From the NCBI RefSeq assembly GCF_008728635.1, contig NZ_CP044285.1:2542001-2606000 (forward strand): 64,000 bases of DNA, in the 5' to 3' direction. The notes beneath the pieces were generated by a model. That model did no database searches. It was not told the DNA's origin and worked only from the letters and a program-made list of their open reading frames with translations. The DNA comes from Hymenobacter baengnokdamensis (GTDB taxonomy: Bacteria > Bacteroidota > Bacteroidia > Cytophagales > Hymenobacteraceae). Made by a program: the position numbers and the translations under genes. Positions 27,901 through 37,135 of this stretch are shown piece by piece (within the stretch, counting starts at the first letter, position 1; each line of letters opens with the position of its first letter).

Positions 27901-28950
27901 TTACTGCGGAATAGCTAGCCGGGCAGTGCCTAATTCGAGCCCCTGGAAATCTTGCCGGATAGCGGTATCCAGCAATTCCTTCTCATTCATAAATAGCGGC
28001 TCGCGCTCGTTGGCCAGGTTCCAGGTGCCGAGGTAGTGGAGCTGGCCCGCCTGCACCGTAAAGCAGTAGCGCGTGGCGCGCAGCGCAGCGGTGGGCGAGT
28101 GAGCCAGCGGCTTGCGCAGGTTTTCGAGGTGTAGCTTAAAGCTGCCCCACACCGGGTCGGGGTATTCGTATTGGTAAAGCGCGTAGCGGCCTGCCGGCAG
28201 GGCGTAGCAGAAGGTACTTTCCCGGCGCGATTTCAGAATGGGCTTGACGTTGATGCGGACCGCTTTGTGGGTGGTCAGGTTCACTAAACGCACGTATTGG
28301 CCCATGCCTAAGCTATTGACGCTAAGGCGCTGGAGGCAGCTGCCATATACCACGCCCTTGCCAGCCGGAATGCGGGCCTGAGTCCCCGACCAGCTAACCA
28401 GCGGCAGGGCCAGGCTGTGGTAAGGGCCGAGGTCGAGTGAGTCGAGCGGCACGCCCGGCTGCACATTAAAGGAGATAGGAACAGTGAAGGATACCCGCAC
28501 CGGCCGCCCATTCTGAATGCCGGGTTGCCACCGAATGGTGCCGAGCCGGCGGGCATTGCGCATAACGGAGGAATCGACGTCGGCCCGCAAGCCTTTGACC
28601 AGCCTAATATCGGTGGTGCGGCCCTGGGCATCGACGGCAAAGGAAAAGAATACCCGCCCCGTAACGCCATCGCGCACGGCCTGAAGCGGAAAATGCAGGC
28701 CCTTATTCAAAAAGCGAATAACCCGCTGCGACGACGAGCGCGTGCTGTCGGCCGCCTCATAAGCCGGAAAAACCGGCATTCTCTCCACGTAGGTATACTT
28801 TTTGGCGTGGCTGGTATCGGCTGCGGGTGGGTAGGCCTGCCCGTATGCCCCACGGCCAGCCAGCAGCAGGAGCAGGGCCGCGAAGTACTGGCCCGGAAAA
28901 TAGCTGAGAGAACCGCACATAGTGGCCCAAGTTACAGCCACCGCCGACAT
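27901..28950 (-). CDS. Exported protein with TonB C-terminal-like domain
   Basis: 349 residues; the ATG at 28920 gives a better signal peptide (FAALLLLLAGRGAYGQ) than the one at 28950. Residues ~75-165 form a TonB C-terminal fold (KGLHFPLQAVRDGVTGRVFF, then VDAQGRTTDIRLVKGL and RWQPGIQNGRPVRVSFTVPI). The remaining ~180 residues are strand-rich and unrecognised. There is no N-terminal membrane anchor or Pro-rich spacer as in true TonB, so it is more likely one of the many Bacteroidota exported proteins that reuse this domain. It begins 4 bp after the EamA gene. Confidence 0.8.
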   Translation of the reverse strand: MSAVAVTWATMCGSLSYFPGQYFAALLLLLAGRGAYGQAYPPAADTSHAKKYTYVERMPVFPAYEAADSTRSSSQRVIRFLNKGLHFPLQAVRDGVTGRVFFSFAVDAQGRTTDIRLVKGLRADVDSSVMRNARRLGTIRWQPGIQNGRPVRVSFTVPISFNVQPGVPLDSLDLGPYHSLALPLVSWSGTQARIPAGKGVVYGSCLQRLSVNSLGMGQYVRLVNLTTHKAVRINVKPILKSRRESTFCYALPAGRYALYQYEYPDPVWGSFKLHLENLRKPLAHSPTAALRATRYCFTVQAGQLHYLGTWNLANEREPLFMNEKELLDTAIRQDFQGLELGTARLAIPQ

Positions 28951-28953
28951 GTA

Positions 28954-29892
28954 TTAGTCTGGAGTCGGGGCCGGGGCAAACGGCGGGTTGGCCGCGGGCA
29001 CCGGCTTCGGCTTCTTGCTTACCAGCCACACGCCCACAAAAATGAGCGCCGCCTGCCAGGCTTTGTCCCAGGTAAGCGTGTCCTTGCCGGTTGCCACGGC
29101 AATGAGAACCGCCAGTACGGGCTGCAAGTAAATGTAGACGCCCAGCAGCGATGGCGTAGCATACTTCAGGGCCCAGTTATTCAATAAGTAAGCTAATATA
29201 GTCAGGAAAAATACCATGTAGCCGATTTCAGCCCAGATGTAGAGCGGAAAGCTGCTATAATTGGCTCTGATAGCCTGCGGCAACCCGGCGGGCACCGCAA
29301 TGACGGCGCCCACCAGAAATATGCGCGCCAGCACCGTAAAGGCGTGGTAAGTGCGCATAAGCGGGGCTACTACTACCAGGTAGAGACCAAATACTGTGGC
29401 ATTGACCAGCAAAAACAGGTTGCCGAGCAGCGCCGCCTGCGGCACTGCGCCGCTGCTGGGGCGGCTGAGAATGAGTGCCGCTGCGCCGGCTGCCCCCAGG
29501 CAAATGCCGACTACTTTGGGAAGCGTTATCCTGTCCTTGAGCAATAGGGCGGAGGCCAGCACCACGACAATGGGCGAAATGGTTTGGAGCAGCGAGGCAT
29601 TGATGGGTGTGCTCAGGTTGAGGCCCGCGAAGAATGACAGCTGATTGAGGCCAATGCCCAGCACACCCGATAGGATTGCCCGCAGGTTGTCGGCCCGCCC
29701 GCTGATGCGCTCCTGGGGGGCCACAAACTGCTTCAGAATACCAAAAAACAGCGCCGCGCCAACAATGCGCAGCGTCACGATGCCCAAGGGCTGCATGTAG
29801 TGCGGCATAATATCCTTGGCGAGGCTATAGGTAGCGGCGTAGATAAGCGAAACCAGAAACAGCGCCGTATGCAGGCGAAACTTAGAAACCAT
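28954..29892 (-). CDS. EamA/DMT family transporter
   Basis: 312 residues with about ten hydrophobic segments in two EamA repeats (ALFLVSLIYAATYSLAKDIM at the start; GIGLNQLSFFAGLNLSTPIN; AEIGYMVFFLTILAYLLNNW in the second half). A drug/metabolite exporter of unknown substrate in the inner membrane. Its ATG faces a REP-like hairpin upstream, and the TonB-domain gene follows in a probable two-gene operon. Confidence 0.93.
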   Translation of the reverse strand: MVSKFRLHTALFLVSLIYAATYSLAKDIMPHYMQPLGIVTLRIVGAALFFGILKQFVAPQERISGRADNLRAILSGVLGIGLNQLSFFAGLNLSTPINASLLQTISPIVVVLASALLLKDRITLPKVVGICLGAAGAAALILSRPSSGAVPQAALLGNLFLLVNATVFGLYLVVVAPLMRTYHAFTVLARIFLVGAVIAVPAGLPQAIRANYSSFPLYIWAEIGYMVFFLTILAYLLNNWALKYATPSLLGVYIYLQPVLAVLIAVATGKDTLTWDKAWQAALIFVGVWLVSKKPKPVPAANPPFAPAPTPD

Positions 29893-29896
29893 AAGG

Positions 29897-29988
29897 AGTA
29901 GGGCGAACTTTGTAGTTCGCGTCCCTGCGCCGTTGCACTAGTGTAGTGCGAACAAGGCGGGGGCACGAGCTACAAAGTTCGCCCTACT
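29897..29988. repeat. REP-like hairpin repeat
   Basis: Inverted arms 29897-29921 and 29964-29988 (AGTAGGGCGAACTTTGTAG.../...CTACAAAGTTCGCCCTACT) pair over 25 nt with two G-T type mismatches. It fills the divergent gap between the EamA gene and rarA. The arm sequence is unlike the 23751 repeat, so it belongs to a second repeat family. Confidence 0.7.
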
Positions 29989-30004
29989 GCCGTACTGTTT
30001 GCTG

Positions 30005-31297
30005 ATGGCTTCCCTTTTTGATATTCCTAACCTTGCCCCTTTGGCCGAGCGCCGCCGCCCGCACCGCTTGCAGGACTACGCCGGCCAGACGCATCTGCTC
30101 GGCGAGAGCGGCGTGCTGCGCCGCTACCTGGCCGCCGGGCGGCTGCCCTCGCTCATTTTGTGGGGGCCGCCCGGCGTGGGCAAAACCACCCTGGCCCTGC
30201 TGCTGGCCGAGGAGCTAAAACGACCCTTTACAATGCTTTCGGCTATTAATGCCGGCGTGAAGGACGTGCGCGAGGTTATCGACCGCGCTAAGAAACAGGC
30301 AGGCACCATTCTGTTTATTGATGAGATTCATCGCTTCAGCAAAGCCCAGCAGGATGCGCTGCTGGGCGCGGTGGAAAATGGCACCGTCACGCTCATTGGG
30401 GCCACTACCGAAAACCCGTCGTTTGAAGTAATTCCGGCCCTGCTTTCGCGCTGCCAGGTGTACACCCTGGAGGCGCTGAGCGCCGAAACGCTGCGCGAGA
30501 TAGTGCGCCGGGCACTAGCTGAGGATGAAGTGCTTAGTAAAATCCCGGTTGATGTGGTCGAAGACCACGCCCTGCTGGCCCTCAGCGGCGGCGATGCGCG
30601 CAAGCTGCTGGGCCTGCTGGAGCTGGTGGTGCAAAGCACCCCGCCCGCAGCCGACGGCCGGGTGCAGCTCACCGACGCGGCCGTGCAGCAAACCGCCCAG
30701 CGCCCGCTGGCCCGCTACGACAAGGGCGGCGAAATGCACTACGACGTTATTTCGGCCTTCATCAAAAGCATTCGCGGCTCCGACCCCAACGCCGCGCTCT
30801 ACTACCTGGCCGTGATGCTCGAAGGGGGGGAAGACGTCAAGTTTATTGCCCGCCGCCTGCTCATACTCTCGTCCGAAGATATTGGCAATGCCAACCCCAA
30901 TGCCCTGCTGCTGGCGCAGAGCTGCTTCCAGGCCTGCACCGTTATCGGCCTGCCCGAGTCGGACTTAATTCTCTCGCAAACGGTTATTTACCTTGCCACT
31001 TCGCCCAAGAGCAACGCGGCCTACACGGCCATTCGGGCGGCGCAGGCCCAGGTGCGGGCCGCAGGCGTGCACCCCGTGCCAGTGCCCCTGCGCAATGCGC
31101 CCACCAAGCTGCTGAAAGAGCTGGGCTACGGAAAAGCGTACCAGTACTCGCACAACGGCGAAGGCAATTTTACCTACCAGGAGTTTATGCCCGATGCCCT
31201 CAGCGGGACCCGCTACTACGACCCTGGCGATAACCCCGCCGAGCAAAAAATAAGGGAGCGCCTGCGCGGCTGGTGGCAGGAGAAATATGACTATTGA
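30005..31297 (+). CDS. rarA: Replication-associated recombination protein A (MgsA/RarA AAA+ ATPase)
   Basis: 430 residues from the ATG at 30005; an in-frame TTG lies two codons upstream. The conserved N-terminus [20 protein letters not shown], Walker [10 protein letters not shown] near residue 55, Walker [10 protein letters not shown] and sensor-1 [11 protein letters not shown] are those of RarA. The C-terminal MgsA domain includes [20 protein letters not shown] and [17 protein letters not shown]. It acts at stalled replication forks with SSB. Monocistronic, divergent from the EamA gene. Confidence 0.97.
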   Translation: MASLFDIPNLAPLAERRRPHRLQDYAGQTHLLGESGVLRRYLAAGRLPSLILWGPPGVGKTTLALLLAEELKRPFTMLSAINAGVKDVREVIDRAKKQAGTILFIDEIHRFSKAQQDALLGAVENGTVTLIGATTENPSFEVIPALLSRCQVYTLEALSAETLREIVRRALAEDEVLSKIPVDVVEDHALLALSGGDARKLLGLLELVVQSTPPAADGRVQLTDAAVQQTAQRPLARYDKGGEMHYDVISAFIKSIRGSDPNAALYYLAVMLEGGEDVKFIARRLLILSSEDIGNANPNALLLAQSCFQACTVIGLPESDLILSQTVIYLATSPKSNAAYTAIRAAQAQVRAAGVHPVPVPLRNAPTKLLKELGYGKAYQYSHNGEGNFTYQEFMPDALSGTRYYDPGDNPAEQKIRERLRGWWQEKYDY

Positions 31298-31501
31298 CCC
31301 GCCCAGCCTAGTAGCATTTGCAGATTGAGCCAGCGTGGTAGTAAGCTGTTGCATCCGTAATGCCGGGTTAGCAGGCGCGATACAGTTAATAGAGGTGGTG
31401 ATGCCCTGTTGCGGCGTGTATCTTGCTGCGCGTTTTCAAAAGCTTACGCGCACTGTCTACCTCTGCAAGCGCCGCGCGAGCTACAAAATCTGCAATTTTA
31501 T

Positions 31502-33280
31502 ATGAAACAATTCTTCAAGTTTGTGCTGGCTACCTTAGTGGGGCTGGTGCTGTTTTCGGTGCTGGGCTTTGTGCTGCTGGCCGGCATAGTAGCGGCCATC
31601 GGGAGCAGCAGCGCCGATAAGTCGGTGGCCAGCAACTCGGTGCTGGAGCTGAAGCTCGACAAGCCTATTTCGGAGCGCCGGCAGGCCGCCGACCTTTTCG
31701 GCGGCAACGGCTCCACCATCGGCCTGGTAGGGCTGAAGGGCGCGATTCGCCGGGCCAAAACCGACGACGATATCAAGGGCATTCTGCTAAACCTGGAGCT
31801 GGTGCAGGGCGGCATGGCCTCGCTCGAAGAAGTGCGCGACGCGCTGCTCGACTTCAAGAAATCGGGCAAGTTCATCGTGGCCTACCACGAGATTTCGTCC
31901 GAGAAAAGCTACTACCTTTCGTCGGTGGCCGACGAGATTTACCTGCACCCGCAGGGCACGCTCGAATTCAATGGCCTGAGCTCGGAGGTGATGTTTTATA
32001 AGCGGCTGTTCGACAAGGCCGGCATTGAGCCCTACATTTTCCGGGTGGGCTCGTTCAAGAGTGCCGTGGAGCCGTTTTTTCGCGAAAACTTCTCCGACTC
32101 GGCCCGCTACCAGACGGTTACGTATCTCAATTCGCTCAACGACCACATGATTGGGCAGGTGGCCGAAAGCCGCCAGATTCCGGTGGCCCGCCTGCACGTT
32201 ATCTCCGACTCGATGCTGGTGCACAATGCCCCGGATGCCCTGCGGCTGCACCTGGTAACCCGGCTTGGCTACTTCGACCAGGTGCAGGATTATCTGCGCG
32301 GTAAGCTGGGTCTCAAAGCCGATAAAAAGCCTGGCCTCGTGAGCCTGAGCGACTACCAGGATGCCAGCCGCGCCGACGAGAAGGAGGGTAAAACCAGCGG
32401 CAACCGCATTGCGGTAATATATGCCGAAGGCGATATTGTGACCGGCAAAGGCTCCGACGATAACATCGGCAGCGACAAGTTTGCCGAAGCTATCCGCAAG
32501 GCACGGCTCGACGACAAGGTGAAGGCCGTGGTGCTGCGCGTGAACTCGCCCGGCGGCTCGTCGCTGGCTTCTGATATTATTTACCGCGAGGTGCTGCTGA
32601 CCAAAAAGGTGAAGCCCATTATCGCCAGCATGAGCGACGTGGCGGCCTCGGGCGGCTACTACATCAGCATGGCCTGCGATACCATTGTGGCCCACCCCAA
32701 TACCATTACGGGCAGTATCGGCGTGTTTGGGGTGCTGCCCAACATTCAGCCCCTGCTGGCCGACAAGCTCGGCATTACCGTGGACCGCGTGACCACCGGC
32801 AAATTCTCCGACTTGCCCACCATCACCCGCGCCCTCTCGCCCTACGAGAAGCAGCAATTGCAGCTGGAAGTCAATACCATCTATGCCGACTTCACCAGCA
32901 AAGCTGCGCTGGGCCGCCATATGCCCGTCGAGCGCCTGCGCCGCATTGCCTCGGGCCGGGTGTGGAGCGGCACCGAAGGCAAGAAAATCGGCCTCGTCGA
33001 TGTGTTGGGCTCGTATGAGGATGCCCTGCGCATTGCCGCCGCCCGCGCCCACCTCAAGGCCGACGACTACCAGGTGCAGCGCCTGCCGCGCCAGAAATCG
33101 GGCGTGGAGAAGTTCTTCAGCCGCTTTATGAGCGACAATGACGACGACCAGGCTGCCGCCGAAGCCCGCCTGCTGCAAGCCAAGCTGGGCCCGCTCTACC
33201 CGGCCGTGCGCCAGTACCAGCAGCTCATGCAGATGCGGGGCGTGCAGGCCCGCCTGCCCTATGAGCTGGAAATAAAGTAG
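31502..33280 (+). CDS. sppA: Signal peptide peptidase SppA (67K type)
   Basis: 592 residues from the ATG at 31502, which begins a membrane anchor (FFKFVLATLVGLVLFSVLGF); the frame runs 31 codons further upstream without a sensible start. It has two ClpP-like halves. The N-terminal half carries the lysine region FIVAYHEISSEKSYYLSS; the C-terminal half carries VLRVNSPGGSSLASDIIYRE and the nucleophile serine in DVAASGGYYISMACD. It cleaves leftover signal peptides in the inner membrane. Ends at a hairpin. Confidence 0.96.
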   Translation: MKQFFKFVLATLVGLVLFSVLGFVLLAGIVAAIGSSSADKSVASNSVLELKLDKPISERRQAADLFGGNGSTIGLVGLKGAIRRAKTDDDIKGILLNLELVQGGMASLEEVRDALLDFKKSGKFIVAYHEISSEKSYYLSSVADEIYLHPQGTLEFNGLSSEVMFYKRLFDKAGIEPYIFRVGSFKSAVEPFFRENFSDSARYQTVTYLNSLNDHMIGQVAESRQIPVARLHVISDSMLVHNAPDALRLHLVTRLGYFDQVQDYLRGKLGLKADKKPGLVSLSDYQDASRADEKEGKTSGNRIAVIYAEGDIVTGKGSDDNIGSDKFAEAIRKARLDDKVKAVVLRVNSPGGSSLASDIIYREVLLTKKVKPIIASMSDVAASGGYYISMACDTIVAHPNTITGSIGVFGVLPNIQPLLADKLGITVDRVTTGKFSDLPTITRALSPYEKQQLQLEVNTIYADFTSKAALGRHMPVERLRRIASGRVWSGTEGKKIGLVDVLGSYEDALRIAAARAHLKADDYQVQRLPRQKSGVEKFFSRFMSDNDDDQAAAEARLLQAKLGPLYPAVRQYQQLMQMRGVQARLPYELEIK

Positions 33281-33300
33281 TTAACCTATTGTTTATAAAC

Positions 33301-33330
33301 AAAGAACGTCATGCTCATCTGACGTTCTTT
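33301..33330 (+). terminator. Terminator of sppA
   Basis: Perfect 11-bp stem AAAGAACGTCA / TGACGTTCTTT with an 8-nt loop and T-rich end, 20 bp after the sppA stop. The sequence overlaps the AACGTCATGCT phrase also seen in the repeat at 63631, so a REP half may serve as terminator. Confidence 0.7.
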
Positions 33331-33344
33331 TGTAATCTATGCCC

Positions 33345-35231
33345 ATGAAACGCCTTTTCTGCCAAGCTGCCTTTGGCACCCTGCTGCTGGCTGGCGTCGG
33401 CCAGACGGCCGACGCCCAAACCACCCTCTACCAGCCCCGCGACATCAAGCGGGCCTTTGCCAAAGGCACCCGCGCCGCCGACGGCCGGCCCGGCCCCCGG
33501 TACTGGCAGAATACGGCCCGCTACGATATTACGGTGCAGGCCGCGCCGCCCGCCCGCGACATTAAAGGCCGCGAACACATAACGTATTTCAACAACAGCC
33601 CCGATACGCTGAAAAGCCTGGTTATCCGGCTTATTCAGAATATTCACCAGCCCGGCGTGTCGCGCGACGGCGATGCTTCGCCCGCTTACCTGACCGAAGG
33701 CGTATCCATCGACTCGTTTGCCGTGGGCGGGCAGGCGCGGCCTTACAACGGGCGGGGCCAGGCCACGGCCCAAACGATTGCGCTGCCCCGCCCGCTCATG
33801 CCCCAGGACTCGGTGCGCCTCTCGTTTGCCTGGCACTTTCCCATTTCGCTGGAAAGCGGGCGCGAGGGTATGATTGACAAAACGACGTACTTCCTGGCGT
33901 ATTTCTACCCGCGCGTGGCGGTGTATGATGACTACAACGGCTGGGACCGCTTGCCCTTCGTGGACAGCAAGGAGTTTTATAACGACTTCAATAACTACAC
34001 CCTGCGAGTGCGGGTGCCGGCCAACTACCTGGTGTGGGCCACCGGCACGCTCCAGAACCCGAAGCAGGTGTTGCAGCCCACCTACGCCAAGCGGCTGGAA
34101 AAATCGATGACCAGCGAGGCGGTAATTCACATAGCCACCGCAGCCGACCTTGCCAAAAAGGACATCACCGCGCAGCAGCCCTTCAATATCTGGGTGTGGA
34201 AGGCCAACGATATTTCTGACATGACGGTAGGGCTGAGCGACCACTACGTGTGGGATGCCGCCAGCGTGATAGTGGACCCCGCCACCAAGCGTCGGGCCAG
34301 CATGCAGGCCGCCTTTGCTGACTCGACGGCCGACTTTCACTCGTCGGTAAAATACGGGCAGAACGCGCTGGGCTGGTTTTCGCGCAACTGGCCCGGCGTG
34401 CCCTACCCGTTTCCGAAAATGACGGCTTTCCAGGGCTTTGCCGACATGGAATACCCGATGATGGTGAACGACAGTCCGCAGAAGGACGAAAAATTCGGGC
34501 AGTTTGTGCAGGACCACGAAATTGCCCACACCTACTTCCCGTTTTACATGGGCATCAACGAGAGCCGCTACGCTTTCATGGATGAAGGCTGGGCCACCAC
34601 GTTCGAGCTGCTCATCGGGCGCACCGAGCGCGGGGCCGAAGCCGACGACTTATATCGGAAATTTCGTGTAAACCGTTGGATTCACGACCCCAGCACGGCC
34701 GAAGACCTGCCCACCATCACGCCCAGCAGCGAGCTGAAGGCCGGCTACGGCAACAACTCTTACGTGAAAGCCTCGCTCAGCTACCTGGCTCTGAAAGACC
34801 TGCTCGGCGATGAGCTGTTTAAGAAATGCCTGCACGAGTATATGAATCGCTGGCACGGCAAGCATCCTATTCCGTGGGATTATTTCAACTCCATGAGCAG
34901 TGCCGCGGGCCAGGATTTGAGCTGGTTTTTCAACAACTGGTTTTTCACCAATGGCTACATCGACCTGGCACTTACCAAGGCCGAAAAAACGACCCAGGGC
35001 ACGGTAGTTACCATTCAGAATGTGGGCGGCTTCACGGTGCCCGTCGATTTGAAGGTGAGCTACGCCGATGGCAGCACCGAAACCCTGCACCGCTCGCCCG
35101 AAATCTGGCGGGCCAACCAGCAGCAGACTACCATTACGGTGCCGGCCGGCAAGGCGGTGCAAGCAGTAGCCTTCGACCACGGCCTGTACCTCGACGCCGA
35201 CCCCAGCAATGATAAGCTGGCCGTGCAGTAG
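33345..35231 (+). CDS. Exported M1 family metallopeptidase
   Basis: 628 residues from the ATG at 33345 (another ATG two codons upstream), with signal peptide FGTLLLAGVGQTADAQ. The gluzincin zinc motif HEIAH lies near residue 391, with the third ligand Glu in MDEGWATTFE 18 residues later. A C-terminal domain follows (VTIQNVGGFTVPVDLKVSYA). It removes N-terminal amino acids from peptides in the periplasm. The GxMEN exopeptidase motif appears only as a divergent GFADMEYP, so specificity is uncertain. Monocistronic. Confidence 0.93.
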   Translation: MKRLFCQAAFGTLLLAGVGQTADAQTTLYQPRDIKRAFAKGTRAADGRPGPRYWQNTARYDITVQAAPPARDIKGREHITYFNNSPDTLKSLVIRLIQNIHQPGVSRDGDASPAYLTEGVSIDSFAVGGQARPYNGRGQATAQTIALPRPLMPQDSVRLSFAWHFPISLESGREGMIDKTTYFLAYFYPRVAVYDDYNGWDRLPFVDSKEFYNDFNNYTLRVRVPANYLVWATGTLQNPKQVLQPTYAKRLEKSMTSEAVIHIATAADLAKKDITAQQPFNIWVWKANDISDMTVGLSDHYVWDAASVIVDPATKRRASMQAAFADSTADFHSSVKYGQNALGWFSRNWPGVPYPFPKMTAFQGFADMEYPMMVNDSPQKDEKFGQFVQDHEIAHTYFPFYMGINESRYAFMDEGWATTFELLIGRTERGAEADDLYRKFRVNRWIHDPSTAEDLPTITPSSELKAGYGNNSYVKASLSYLALKDLLGDELFKKCLHEYMNRWHGKHPIPWDYFNSMSSAAGQDLSWFFNNWFFTNGYIDLALTKAEKTTQGTVVTIQNVGGFTVPVDLKVSYADGSTETLHRSPEIWRANQQQTTITVPAGKAVQAVAFDHGLYLDADPSNDKLAVQ

Positions 35232-35297
35232 GGCTGGCAGCTAAGCTGTGAAGAGCTAGCCCCAAAGAACACCAATACGCTACCTGATTATCTTATC

Positions 35298-36113
35298 ATG
35301 CAAGCCATTCAAGCAGCAGTTACCTATATTCAGGCCCATAGTGATAATTTTCAGCCCACTACCGGTATCATTCTCGGTACTGGCCTGGGCGCGCTGGCCC
35401 AGGAGGTTGAGGTGCAGCACGAAATCAGCTACACGGATATTCCGAATTTCCCGGTTTCGACCGTGGAAAGCCATGCGGGCCGCCTACTATTAGGTACGCT
35501 GAGCGGGCAGCCGGTAGCCGTGCTGCAGGGCCGCTTTCACTACTACGAAGGCTATACCATGTCGCAAGTGGTGCTGCCGGTGCGGGTGCTCAAGCTGCTG
35601 GGCATAAAGCAGCTGTTTGTAAGCAACGCGGCCGGCGGGCTGAACCCTGAGTTTGCCATCTCCGATTTGATGTTGATTGAGGACCACATCAACCTGCTGC
35701 CTACCAATCCGCTTATTGGCCCCAATCTCAACGAGCTTGGCCCGCGCTTTCCCGATATGTTTGCTCCCTACGATGCCAGTCTGCTGACCCGCGCCCGCGC
35801 CGCGGCCGTGGCGCTGGGCCAGGGCAGCACCACTCAGCGCGGCGTGTACGTGGCCGTGCCCGGCCCCATGCTCGAAACGCCCGCCGAGTACCGCTACCTG
35901 CGCACCATCGGGGCCGATGCGGTGGGTATGAGTACCGTGCCCGAAGTTATTGCTGCCCGCCACCTGGGTTTGCCGGTGCTGGCCGTGTCGGTTATTACTG
36001 ACCTGTGCTACCCTGGCCAGCTCAAGCCGGTGGTTATCAGTGATATTCTGGCTGCCGCCGCCACTGCCGAGCCCCGGCTTACTGCTCTTATGAAGGCAGT
36101 ATTGGCTGGCTAA
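35298..36113 (+). CDS. punA: Purine nucleoside phosphorylase (trimeric, inosine-guanosine type)
   Basis: 271 residues. Phosphate-binding GIILGTGLG near residue 23, HAGRLLLG, LQGRFHYYEGY, the SNAAGGLNPEF loop and the base-site VGMSTVPEVIAARH are those of the PNP/MTAP family (PunA). It phosphorolyses purine nucleosides in salvage. Follows the M1 peptidase by 66 bp. Ends at a bidirectional hairpin before the convergent DUF4249 gene. Confidence 0.95.
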   Translation: MQAIQAAVTYIQAHSDNFQPTTGIILGTGLGALAQEVEVQHEISYTDIPNFPVSTVESHAGRLLLGTLSGQPVAVLQGRFHYYEGYTMSQVVLPVRVLKLLGIKQLFVSNAAGGLNPEFAISDLMLIEDHINLLPTNPLIGPNLNELGPRFPDMFAPYDASLLTRARAAAVALGQGSTTQRGVYVAVPGPMLETPAEYRYLRTIGADAVGMSTVPEVIAARHLGLPVLAVSVITDLCYPGQLKPVVISDILAAAATAEPRLTALMKAVLAG

Positions 36114-36143
36114 GCTTCCATGCCGGATTAAGCTACTTCGCTG

Positions 36144-36188
36144 ACGTTAGGCAGGTGAGTCGCCCTCCGCGACCCACCTGCCTAACGT
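36144..36188. terminator. Bidirectional terminator-like hairpin
   Basis: Perfect 14-bp stem ACGTTAGGCAGGTG / CACCTGCCTAACGT around a 17-nt loop between the convergent punA and DUF4249 genes. It lacks a strong T-run. Confidence 0.55.
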
Positions 36189-36191
36189 TAC

Positions 36192-37082
36192 TTATTTCAA
36201 ATATACCGTGCGCGTGTCGCTCACCAATACCGAAAACACGCCCAGGCCGCCCTGCACCGTGCTGTGAATGGCCGAGGGCTGCGCAAACGGGTTGCCGTTG
36301 GCATTGCGGGCATTGCGCGTCGATTGCCGGAAGTCGTAATACAGCGAATCGACGTGGTAGAGCGTGGCCGTTACGGTATCGTTGGGCTTGAAGCGGTAGG
36401 TGGTTACCTGCGCGTACGACTGGCCGTTGAAGAGCTTATCGCTGATGTCGTTATCGGTTTCGGTATTGTTGGCGGGTTTGCCCTTGTGCAGCTGTAGCCG
36501 ATAGAAGTCGGTAGTGGCACCGGGGTCCGTCCACTTGGTCACGAAGTAGGCTTTCTTGTTGTCGCCGGTCAGGCCATTAAACTTGTATTTTACCGAGTCG
36601 ATAGGAATGAAAGTGGGGACAATGGCAGTGCCCGTGATATGCCGGCCCCGCTTGTCCTGCACATCGAGCCCAAACTGCTGCCCGGCCTGCGCGACCAGCG
36701 CCGTGCTGCCAATGTGGGTATGATACTTACCCGTAGCCGCATCAACGCCGGGGCTGAAGCGTAGGGGCATGGGCTGGCCGCCCGGCAGCGTCAGCGTCAC
36801 GGTTACGTCGGTAGGCAGCTGCACGGTCTGGCCATTGGGCAGCGCGAGCACCTGCGAGCCAGCCGCTATTGCCTGGCCATCATCCAGATAAGGTACCGAT
36901 TCGGTCACGGTAAGGACGGGCACTTTGCCATTTTCGAGGTAGCACTCGGCCACCAGCTGGTTGGCGTAATAGGGCAGGGGTACGTTCGCGTCGTTTTGCA
37001 GCTTGCCACAGCCCGCCAGTAGGCTGATACCGCCCACCAGACCCAAAAACCCAACAGGCTTCTCTATTATTCGGCTAAACAT
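36192..37082 (-). CDS. DUF4249 family outer-membrane lipoprotein
   Basis: 296 residues with lipobox GISLLAGC. The body is strand-rich: LVAECYLENGKVPVLTVTES near the start is the typical DUF4249 opening, and VKYKFNGLTGDNKKAYFVTK lies in the middle. DUF4249 proteins usually follow a TonB-dependent receptor and are thought to work with it at the surface, and that is the arrangement here (53 bp after the receptor). Function unknown; probably a SusD-like accessory. Confidence 0.88.
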   Translation of the reverse strand: MFSRIIEKPVGFLGLVGGISLLAGCGKLQNDANVPLPYYANQLVAECYLENGKVPVLTVTESVPYLDDGQAIAAGSQVLALPNGQTVQLPTDVTVTLTLPGGQPMPLRFSPGVDAATGKYHTHIGSTALVAQAGQQFGLDVQDKRGRHITGTAIVPTFIPIDSVKYKFNGLTGDNKKAYFVTKWTDPGATTDFYRLQLHKGKPANNTETDNDISDKLFNGQSYAQVTTYRFKPNDTVTATLYHVDSLYYDFRQSTRNARNANGNPFAQPSAIHSTVQGGLGVFSVLVSDTRTVYLK

Positions 37083-37135
37083 AATCTTCGGCTAAAAAAT
37101 TGACTTCAAAAACGGGCAATCCAACAAATCCGCAG

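Noticed and set aside
31787..33178. 463-codon minus frame over sppA
   Set aside because: Antisense shadow of sppA, His/Gly-rich as expected for such shadows.
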